Positions 54,039-62,750 of a stretch of DNA of 64,000 nucleotides are shown here, piece after piece. This DNA is from Coenobita brevimanus (lineage: Eukaryota; Arthropoda; Malacostraca; Decapoda; Coenobitidae): assembly GCA_032717465.1 (NCBI GenBank), contig JAVRFU010003718.1, forward strand, positions 2,477,389 through 2,541,388, read 5' to 3'. The notes beneath the pieces are model-generated. The model was given only the letters and a program-made list of their open reading frames with translations, searched no databases and had not been told where the DNA came from. The first letter of the stretch is position 1; each line of letters opens with the position of its first letter. The translations under genes were made by a program, and so were the position numbers.

Positions 54039-55135
54039 AGATCATATTTTCTCAGCATCTCTAATTAGTTTGTAAGCTTGATCATAGTTAGTTACTGACT
54101 GCACTATATCATCAACATAAGAGTTTTTGATGATCATCTTGGCTGCTGCTGGGTATTCTGACATACCCCTTTCGGCTGTGTGACGAAGTGCTAGCATTGC
54201 TATTACTGTATTCCACTAGGGCGATCACCAAAAGTTACAGCCGTCATTACATAATGTTCTGGTATCTTACTTTCTTCCATATTCCTCCATAAAAACCTGT
54301 GAGTATGTTGTTCAACAATGCCCAGTCTAACAGTATTATACATCTTAGATATGTCTCCCACTAATGCAACTTTTTCGTGACGAAATCTTAACAAAATAGG
54401 TAGCAGTTCATTTAACACATTTGGTCCCTTAACCCAGTAGTCATTTAAACTATAAGCCATGTAAGAAGCTGATGAGTTAAATACTATTCCCACTGGAGTT
54501 GATACCGAATCAGGCTTAAATACTTCGTGGTGATGAATATAATGTACAGGACCTGTGTAATTTGTCAACTCCTCTTCTGATAATTTTCTAGCTACGTTTC
54601 TACCCATCATATCTTTCATCTGATTCTGGTAAGTCTTTGCATATTCAGGTCCTAATTTAGCCAGTCTCCTTTCAGTCGATTTCATTCGAGCAATAGCCAC
54701 CGGCAAATTATTTGGCAGCTCAGAAGGATCTTTTAACCAAGGATATTTAGCTGTCCACTGATTATTGACTTCATCAAGCTTCAAACCTTTCTCAATTAGT
54801 TCCAGTTCTCTCCTTTCATTTATTGTATAGCTGTTAGACACATTGTTATATCCTGACAACCTGCATGACTCGCATTTACTTCCAGTCCACTCAACATCAA
54901 AACACTTATCAAGTGACTGCTTCAGACTGTCTGTACTTTCCACCACAATATCATTGGGATAAGTAACACCTGCTAGATGATGGAGCCTGATACACAAATT
55001 CTCTGATTTATTGTTTTCTAAATTTAGTGATGGATGATTACCACGTAAGCAAAATCCAAATTGGTTCTTTAAAATTTGCAGATTCCCAACAGTTTTGACA
55101 ATTTGTGGTAAGAGTACAGCAATCAGCCCCAACAA
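54039..55135 (-). pseudogene. BEL copy C: reverse transcriptase and linker
   Basis: Linker and RT in one frame from LLPQIVKTVGNLQILKNQFG to VMTAVTFGDRPSG, without the 10-base deletion of A and B (KSTERRLAKLGPEYAK intact). A 5-base insertion (CTGTA) near 54208 then shifts the frame before SYVDDIVQSV. A TGA near 54050 follows. Confidence 0.9.
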
Positions 55136-55230
55136 GTAAGTCTATACTCCCCACTGGCCTTGTAATTTCGTCAGCGGAGACGTCCAGTAGACTAGCCACT
55201 GCTGACACATTTACATAATTTACATTTGAC
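55136..55230 (-). pseudogene. BEL copy C: protease, C-terminal part
   Basis: SNVNYVNVSAVASLLDVSAD to the frame break at GADCC. The N-terminal protease half lies at 58975-59156, on the other side of the EN-RT LINE. Confidence 0.85.
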
Positions 55231-55828
55231 ATTTCACTAGCTATCTAACCATCCTCCTTTGCTGACCTTTTCAGTGTGACAGTAAAATGGAGAGTAGACC
55301 AGCAGACTCTCCCAAACATTTTCTCTAACTATCTATGCACTACACCACATGCACTTTACATTTCACACAACGTATCCCACTATGTTACAGGGGTTGGCTC
55401 CAGCAAGGGCATGCGGCCAGAAAACTTTGCCCCCGCTACCTAGTGGCGGACTTCTGGGGGGAGGCATGGCAGGGGTTCCGCCAGCATAGATCGTGGGTCC
55501 AGGGCGAGATGGGGCTCGGGCCTGTGCTAGAGGGTACAGGGCATTGCGGTTCCCAGGATGCCGCTTCCGCCCAATAGAGTGGGACCCGAACCTGTGAGTA
55601 GCGTCCCAGGAGGCTGCCCTATCAGTGGGTGTATAATGGCGGGATAGTTGCAGTGCCAAGACGCGCTTGGAGGGTGTCTCTGCAGCTGTCCTGGCAGGGT
55701 GCCCCGAGGCCACTACCACAGCCACTGGTAAGCTGGTGGGCTAGGGGTCCCAGATCCATTGCCTGGACCTGGGACTGTGCAGTGAGTGGGACCTGTGCTG
55801 TGTCTGTCCCCCTTTATTAATACTGAAG

Positions 55829-56626
55829 ATGACAAAGCAAAATAAGTTTCAGAGCAAGCCTGAGGACAGTAAATCACCCATGGGGATGAGGGTGGGTTCA
55901 TGGAATGTGGGAAGTTTGAGGGGAAGAGCAGGGGAAGTCGTTGAGGCATTCAGTAGGAGGTGGGTGGATGTGGCGTGTTTGCAGGAAGTCCGGTACAGGG
56001 GTGGATCAGCCAGAAAGATTGTTGGGAAGGACTGTTGCTATAAGTTGTTTTGGCAGGGGGGGACAGACGGATATGGAGGAGTTGGTGTGATGGTTGCTGA
56101 GAAATGGGTAGAATATGTTATGAATGTTTTGAGAGTAAGCGATAGGATATTGGTAGTGAAAATTCTGTTGGGAAGAAAGATAGCTGCGATTATATCGGCA
56201 TATGCTCCACGGGCAGGATTGGATGAATCAGAGAAAGATAGATTTTGGGATGATTTAATACGTGTAGTGGGTGGTATGCGGGATGATGAGATAGTGATTT
56301 TGGGAGGGGACTTAAATGGTCATGTAGGTGAAGCAGCACAAGGTTATGAAGGAGTGCATGGGGGATGTGCGTATGGTCTAAGGAATGCAGAAGGGGAAAG
56401 GATACTTGAGTTTGGGGAGGCAACGGACATGATTGTGTGCAACACATGTTTTAGGAAAAGAGACAGAAGGTTAATTACGTATGAGTCTGGGGGAAATAGC
56501 AGTCAGGTAGATTATTTTCTGGTTAGGAGGGCCAGTAGGAGGTTCGTGAGGGATGTTAAAGTTATAGGAAGTGAGGAGTGTGTGCAACAGCACAAACTAT
56601 TGATATGTGATATGGTGCTTAAATAA
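55829..56626 (+). CDS. LINE endonuclease domain
   Basis: AP-type endonuclease that nicks the target. Motifs: MRVGSWNVGSLRGRAGEVVE (Asn), VACLQEVRYRGG (catalytic Glu), YGGVGVMVAEKW, ISAYAPRAGLDESEKDRFWD, VILGGDLNGHVG (GD.N), RRLITYESGGNSSQVDYFL and the C-terminal QHKLLICDMV (H). Met at 55829 begins a lysine-rich lead (MTKQNKFQSKPEDSK). The frame stops with TAA at 56624-56626 and then continues in the same frame, so this is the N-terminal half of one endonuclease-RT protein interrupted by a point mutation. Confidence 0.93.
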   Translation: MTKQNKFQSKPEDSKSPMGMRVGSWNVGSLRGRAGEVVEAFSRRWVDVACLQEVRYRGGSARKIVGKDCCYKLFWQGGTDGYGGVGVMVAEKWVEYVMNVLRVSDRILVVKILLGRKIAAIISAYAPRAGLDESEKDRFWDDLIRVVGGMRDDEIVILGGDLNGHVGEAAQGYEGVHGGCAYGLRNAEGERILEFGEATDMIVCNTCFRKRDRRLITYESGGNSSQVDYFLVRRASRRFVRDVKVIGSEECVQQHKLLICDMVLK

Positions 56627-56629
56627 CAA

Positions 56630-58894
56630 GTGATGAAAAAGAGGACTTATGTACCTAGGAGGAAAATATGGAAGCTGAAAAACCAAGTAGTAAGGGATGC
56701 CTTCTATAGCAAGTTGAGGAGAGTGGTGGCTGAACAGGGTGCTGTAGACAGAGGCGTTAATGAACAGTACAGAGCCCTCAAGAACAATTTCTTGAGAGTT
56801 ACTGATGTAACATGCAGCTGGACAAGAGGACCACCAAGACATAAAGTAACTTGGTGATGGGATGAGGGTGTAGAAGCTGCAATTAAGGAGAAAAGAAGGG
56901 TTTTCCGGGAATGGAAGAAGGGTGGTAGCAGAGAGGAATATTTGGCTGCCAAGCATAGGGCTAGAAGAGAGGTATACAGGGCAAAGTCTGAGTCACAGCG
57001 ACAATTACTTGATAACCTAAATCATGGGGAAAGGAAAAATATATTTAGGGTGGCAGGTCAGGTGAAGAGGGATAATCGGGATATCATAGGTGAGCAGTGT
57101 GTGAAGAATGATGAAGGAAGGGTAGTGGTGAACAGTGAGGATATTAAAGATGCATGGAGAGAGCATTATAACCGGTTGTTGAATGAGGAGTTTGACTGGG
57201 ACAGGGAAGGTTTGGAGCCAGCAGATCCAGTGTCTGGCCCTTGGCCTTTGATTGATACTGCTACTGTGAGTGAGGCAATAGGCAGGATGAGGGTGGGGAA
57301 GGCAGCAGGTGTGTCTGGGTTGACTGCCGAAATGTTGAAGGCCTCGGACGATATAGGGGTGAGTTTAGTCACTGACCTGATAAATAGGATTATTTATGAG
57401 TGTGTTGTCCCAGATGATTGGCTGAAGAGTGTAATTGTAAATGTGTATAAAGGGAAGGGTGATGCCCTGGAAAGAGGAAATTATAGAGGTATAAAGCTTT
57501 TAGATGAGATAATGAAGGTAATGGAGAGAGTTTTAGAAGGTATGATTAGAGAAAGAGTGAATATTGATGAGATGCAGTTTGGGTTTATGCCAGGTAGGGG
57601 GACCACTGATGCCATATTCATTGTTCAACAGCTTCAGGAAAAATATATTGGTAGGAGAAGGGATCTTTATTTTGTTTTTGTTGATTTGGAAAAGGCCTTT
57701 GACAGAGTCCCTAGAGAGGTAGTGAAGTGGGCAATGAGAAAGCTTGGCTTGGAGGAGTGGCTGGTTAGGGTGGTTATGGCCATGTATGTGGGTGCTCACA
57801 CCCAGGTGAGAGTGAATGGAGATTTGAGTGATGAGTTTTCCGTGAATGTTGGTGTGCATCAGGGGTCAGTCTTGAGTCCCATGTTGTTTATCATGGTACT
57901 TGAAGCCCTTTCACGTGACTTTAGAAACGGACTCCTGTGGGAGTTGTTGTATGCTGATGATTTGGTGTTGATTGCAGAGAATGAAAGGGAGGCGGAGGAA
58001 AGGTTTAGGAAGTGGAGAGATGGTATGGGGCTAAAGGGTTTAAGGGTAAATGCAGATAAAACAAAAGTGATGATATCTAGGGTTGGTGGCGGTACTGTCA
58101 AAGACGAGGAAGAGTGGCCATGTGCTGTTTGCCACAAGGGCATGGGAAGTAATTCCATCTTGTGCGGTGTGTGTGATAAATGGGTGCATAAGAGATGTAG
58201 TGGTATCAGAGGTAAACTGCGAGATAATGCTGATTTTATGTGTACGGCGTGCCAGGGTGAGCAGGTGGAGATTGTCAGGCGTGAAAGGATTGAACTTGCT
58301 GGTGAATCTCTTGAGTGTGTGGAAGAGTTTTGTTATTTGGGAGACATGTTGTGTGCTGGAGGTGGGGCTGGAGCTAGCTCTGTGGCTAGGGTGAGAAGTG
58401 GTTGGAAGAAGTTCAGGGAGCTCTTGCCTCTCCTGACATTGAGAGGGCTCTCCCTACGTGCTAAGGGGTCTTTGTATGCGGCATGTGTTAGGAGTGTAAT
58501 GCTGTATGGCAGTGAGACCTGGGCAGTGAAGGAGGAAGATATTCGCCGGCTCAGACGTACAGAAATGACAATGATTAGGTGGATGTGCAGTGAGTCCCTG
58601 TGTCCAAGGCCTGGAGGGGCTGGGTATACAATGGAAGAGTTGAGAGGTAGGATGGGACTAGAGTGTATTGGTGTTGTGATGAGGGGAGGTAGATTGAGGT
58701 GGTTTGGACATGTGGAGAGGATGAGGGATGATAATTGGGTGGGGAAGGTGAGAAGTGTTAATATTGGGGGTGGGGTTATGAGGGGTAGACCGAGAAAGAC
58801 ATGGGATGAGGTCATTAAGTGTGACCTTAGGGTTAAGGGACTGAACAGGGAGGCTGCAATGGATCGTGCAGCGTGGAGAGCCGCCATTAGGTGA
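56630..58894 (+). pseudogene. LINE reverse transcriptase with embedded zinc finger
   Basis: Same frame as the endonuclease, with one TGA at 56855-56857 (TGG context). RT motifs: GKAAGVSGLTAEMLKASDD, PDDWLKSVIVNVYKGKGD, NYRGIKLLDEIMKVMERVL, MQFGFMPGRGTTDAIFIVQ, FVFVDLEKAFDRVPREVV, HQGSVLSPMLFIMVLEAL and the catalytic LLYADDLVLIAE (about 57955). After KTKVMISRVG comes a PHD-like finger (CAVCHKGMGSNSILCGVCDK then WVHKRCSG and CTACQG, 58120-58255). Then follow FCYLGDMLCAGGGAG, YGSETWAVKEEDIRRL and RLRWFGHVERMRDDNW. Ends AAWRAAIR at 58894. Two substitutions appear to be the only disabling changes. Confidence 0.93.
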
Positions 58895-58974
58895 CCAAGG
58901 CCGACACATGCAAGCATGTTGGAGCCTTTAAAAACGAAAAAAAAAAAAAAAGAGAGAAAAAAAAAAGAAAAAAC

Positions 58975-59220
58975 GTTATTTCTCCGATTCCGTAAGCCTT
59001 AACAGTCCACACTTTGCCTTCTCTGTCAGTCAGTGGCAATGTATATTCCTTGCTGATGTATTTCTCTGTTTGGTTTCCCACTTTTGTGATGGTCAGATTA
59101 ATTTCTCTGCCTGATAAGCCTAACTTCGAAGCCATTCTGTGTGTTATAAGAGTCATGTCACTTCCAGGATCCCAAAGAGTGTTAACTGGTTGACCATTAC
59201 TGATTACTAATGATCAACAG
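58975..59220 (-). pseudogene. BEL copy C: protease, N-terminal part
   Basis: DPGSDMTLITHRMASKLG to KVWTVKAYGIGEIT, then the LINE. It is separated from the gag frame by the same +1 break before DPGS as in A and B. Confidence 0.85.
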
Positions 59221-60297
59221 CACATTAGATTTAGAGATAACACTTTTGTTTATCCCTAAGCCATGAAACATAATGCCATCTACATGAGCCTGATGTAAAC
59301 TAGGATGATGATGTTTTCGACACCTTTGATCGTTATCCACCACATTGCAAGTTCTCTTAAGCTCACAGTTGCATGCTATGTGATGTCCTGACATGCAATT
59401 AAAGCAAATGCCTTTCCTTTTTATTAGATCTATTTTATCAGGAGTACTTAAACTGTGAAGTGCTGAGCACTGTAATATACTGTGACTTTCCGAATCATGA
59501 TACCAACAATTCTCATTTCTTCTGTTTTTCTTATCTTGTTTACCTATACTTATTTCTGTTAGGGTTTTATTCAAATTAACCAGACATTGTTCAATCTGTG
59601 ATTGATTTGTCTGTAGACCTCTAAGTGCATCAACTAATTCAGGCTGGTTATAAGATCCTGTAGCTTCCTCAATGAAGTCAGAAGTGGCACTGTTGATACT
59701 GCCTTTACTGTGAGCTGTATTGGTTCTTATTGTTGAGTCCATATATTCCAATACCCTTTTTTCCTTGAGCAGGAACTAAGTAGCAACTTAAAGATGCTAC
59801 CAGAATTACCTGAACTATCTGCATGTATCACCCATTCTCGCTTCTGTGTGTTTGGGAGGACTTTCTCTCCATCATACTAACTACATTTACTGAATCCATT
59901 TCTGACTCAAATTTCATCTTTAAATCTAGCCAGCATCTCTCGACCTTTTCTGCTAGTTTCACAAAACCTTTATGGGGGAGGCGGTGGCTCAATCGGTAGA
60001 GAGGTGGCCTGCAGTCCTAACGGACCCAGGTTCGAATCCCGGCTGAGGCAGGGAACAGTTTAAGGATTTGAATTTCATTAAATCAGGCTTTACTGATCTA
60101 CCAGAAGACCTGCCGACATATCGTAAAAATACCCCCGCTAATACCAATACACCAGTCCTGTATGAGACAGCCCTAGCATGTATTCAATATGGACGGTGGG
60201 TGTTAGCGCCGAAGTGGTGACATGTAGAGGTGTATGGTATGTAGGAGGACTGCTGGGCCTTGATAGCAGGCTGTGAAGCCTATGCCCAGAGTCGGAC

Positions 60298-60333
<36 letters not shown>

Positions 60334-60932
60334 ACCAAAGGTTTTAAAGATTTCAGATCTGAGAGAATCACATCCACGACCTTGCGACTATTCCCATATT
60401 TTAAGTCTAATCGCTGAAACATAGCATCATAATCATTCTCAACCCCTTTGACAGTTTTTAGTGCTTCCCCAGACAAACATTGTTTTAATGCAAAGGGATC
60501 TTTTCCAAAGGCTTTCATCTTTAACCTCACATAGTCATCTTTGAAGGCCGGGTACTCTCTTATATCTCCATTGAATGTGGGAGGTGTTAATGCCCTCACT
60601 TTAACTGCCTTTGTTGGCATATTTTTATCACAAAGTTTTTCCAAACTTATATGAATATCTGTCCATTTCTTGTCTAATTCTTTCATGTAGTTGTCCCCCT
60701 CATCGAGCAACACTCCATCAGCCTGCGTACTGTATAATAATGCCACATATTTTTCATGTAATCGCTCAACTCCAATGTATGCTTCAGATACCTGATCATA
60801 GTTGCTCCGAAGGGCAGGTGTGGGGTCTTCTTTATCGATGCCCTCTTGAAGCAGGTTCAGCTTTCTTGTAAATTTCCGTTTGGCCACAGCTCGCTGCATC
60901 TTGATATCCTCCAATTCTTCCTCACGTCCCAT
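59197..60932 (-). pseudogene. BEL copy C: gag and zinc knuckles, split by SINE 4
   Basis: Gag from MGREEELEDIKMQRAVAKR (60932) is open across the site where A and B carry TAA (here DYVRLKMKAFGKDP), until SINE 4 at 60331. Beyond the SINE the frame resumes after small indels (59760-59960) with MEYMDSTIRTNTAHSKGSIN, QPELVDALRGLQTNQSQIEQ, CWYHDSESHSILQCSALHS and the knuckle CFNCMSGHHIACNC. This copy is the least damaged gag of the three apart from the SINE. Confidence 0.88.
59974..60331 (+). mobile_element. tRNA-derived SINE 4 inside BEL gag
   Basis: Plus-strand, complete: head GGCGGTGGCTCAATCGGTAG, B-box GGTTCGAATCCC, body as in the other SINEs, end GAGTCGGACACAT and a pure A tail (60302-60331). 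Copies A and B show the unoccupied sequence ACCTTTATTATCACCTTCTA. Here ACCTTTAT is followed by the SINE and then CTACC, so about ten target bases are missing and there is no duplication. Confidence 0.93.
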
Positions 60933-60951
60933 CTTGGAAGTGGTGTTGAAA

Positions 60952-61911
60952 TGTTAGATCCAACAGGAAACGAAAGGGTAGTTGCAACATTTATTCACAT
61001 AGTTTCAACCTGGAATAACATTATAATAAATACAGTTTCAATATTTCAGATATTCTGAAATTCTTTAACTGCCTTGAGCTGATATTACGAGTTATATAAA
61101 CGTACAGTCCACTAGCAAGCATTAAACAGCAAGTCCACCACCAACAGTATAAACGAATTTCTGAATTATATGTTATATACATCTCCAAAGTATATAGATC
61201 TAGTCCTATGTTCACTATATAACAATAATATAGGTACTAAATCAATATTCACTTACACCATGACCCTCCATGGCTCCTGATGGACCATATGGTAGTAACG
61301 AAAACCTAGGTGGCTGCATGAGTACTGAAATTTGAATTACTGTATATTAGTCATACCTGAAGTATCCTTGCATAATAATAAATAGTAAAAATATTGTATC
61401 AAATATCAAGCACACTCTGCCATGACAACTAAAAACTCTGTCAAGTATTATAACCCACCGATAGTGCCGCAATCTACTCGTATGTCCAGAGCTTCACTAG
61501 GTACCGTCAGTCACTACTGCCTATATGGAACTGACCTGAGAATGAGCACTGAGTGGCCAGGAAGCAGATCACAAACAAATGCTAGCCAGATGCGCACTGA
61601 TTTATAAATCTTTCTTCCTTACCATAATTATAATAATAAATCAATACACAACTAATAGTAAATGTTATTACACATTACATCAATATCTTATTTCAATAGT
61701 GTACCCAAACATAATGCGAACACCAAACACATACTGAACACTAAAATACAGACAGCCAACCGAATCCCATACAACTAGCACAGTTAAGACCTGTCCTTTG
61801 CACAATACAAATACTTTACTAATGTTTACTAGGTACAATATTTAAGGTAAACAGTACATAATTACAATACAGTACATATCATCATGAGTGCAGATGATAA
61901 ATGATGATACA
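60952..61911 (-). repeat. BEL LTR4 (960 bp), 5' LTR of the array
   Basis: It ends at 61911 with ATGATACA followed by GTAAT. Variants are as in LTR2 (ACATTATAATAAAT, TTATATAAAC, TAGTCCTATG, AATGCGAAC). Confidence 0.93.
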
Positions 61912-61916
61912 GTAAT
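61912..61916 (+). repeat. right target-site duplication GTAAT of the BEL array
   Basis: Matches 33112-33116 and marks where the interrupted Jockey-like LINE resumes. Confidence 0.85.
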
Positions 61917-62196
61917 GATCTCTTTACCTCTAACTTATTTAAAGAACTTGTCTCCCTTCGTTATCAAGGATTCCTCCAGGCTTTCACCGATGGCTGCCAT
62001 TCCTTTACACCACCATTATCCTCAGCAGCCATGCTTGTTGCGGCCTCTTCCACGTGTTGACCCTGGAGACTAGATGGGAGCCACTCTGTGGTGGCCTCTG
62101 AGTTGTATGCTGTTTTAGGGCCTTACAGCTTGTTAGAGATGTGATATCCCCCGGCCAGTAGTTGTTTTCTCTGACTCCCAGTTGTCTCTCTTGCTC
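61917..62196 (+). pseudogene. Jockey-like LINE RNase H, continuation beyond the array
   Basis: Frames give LVSLRYQGFLQAFTDGCHSF (first Asp), SAAMLVAASSTC, SHSVVASELYAVLGPYSLL and a degraded VVFSDSQLSLL. This is the RNase H expected after the RT that was cut at 33116. It ends at TTAA (62197-62200). Confidence 0.72.
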
Positions 62197-62200
62197 TTAA

Positions 62201-62750
62201 CCCTCCCAGACACAGTCACGCGATTCGCGTGACGTCGCCTTGCACTAGGTCTTGCACAGTCACGCGAATCGCGTGGTTTAGGCACAAAAATATTCGTCAG
62301 AAAAAAACTTATAGGCCGATTTGCGTGATTTTTGGGTGCATCATAGGGTCGCCAAAGCTCTCTAGAGGTAAGTCATTGGCAACGCTGCTTTGCCTTATCT
62401 ACCTCAGCCCGCTCCCTCCAACTTCAGTGTTTGTTGAGCAGTCAGGCGGTGGTGTTTGACAGCTCGTGGTTCCCTTTAAATCGTCCATAATTCTCCCCCT
62501 CTCACCCAAGGCAAAGGCCCTATTGACTCAACGAGATAATACATTGTATGTGAACATATAGTGACGTGATATTGTCGATGGAACATACATATATGTATTG
62601 AAAAGCAATTCTGGCCGTTAGCAATCGTTGGGCCTTGGAGCCAGACGCATGGTCAGTGTAGTGGGGTTTCGCCACTCCGCCCCCCCCGTAGGCCATATGG
62701 CGTGAGTGGAAATATGTATATAAATGAAGCCAAGGCATAAATATATATTG
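62201..62750 (+). mobile_element. TTAA element C, left end
   Basis: After TTAA (62197-62200) the sequence starts CCCTCCCAGACACAGTCACG. Two palindromic motifs follow: GTCACGCGATTCGCGTGAC and GTCACGCGAATCGCGTGG, about 43 bases apart. The layout matches elements A and B. The right end is not found; an RTE-like LINE begins at 62751. The remaining sequence to 62750 has no gene. Confidence 0.6.

Larger units (their letters stand above)
55231..58974 (+). mobile_element. near-intact EN-RT LINE (RTE-like) inside BEL protease
   Basis: 3744 bp between TACATTTGAC and GTTATTTCTCC, which are contiguous in copies A and B. It has a GC-rich 5' region (55380-55830), one endonuclease-RT frame with two stops, and an A-rich tail (58931-58974). 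No clear target-site duplication is visible. Confidence 0.93.
33117..61911 (-). mobile_element. BEL/Pao retrotransposon tandem array: four LTRs, three internal regions
   Basis: Order on the plus strand: LTR1, internal A, LTR2, internal B, LTR3, internal C, LTR4, all in minus orientation, with neighbouring copies sharing the LTR between them. Only the outer ends carry a target-site duplication. Internals A, B and C correspond to about 34083-41305, 42266-50507 and 51468-60951. They are enlarged by nested insertions: LINE R4 in A; LINE R5 and a TTAA element in B; an EN-RT LINE and a SINE in C. Confidence 0.93.
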
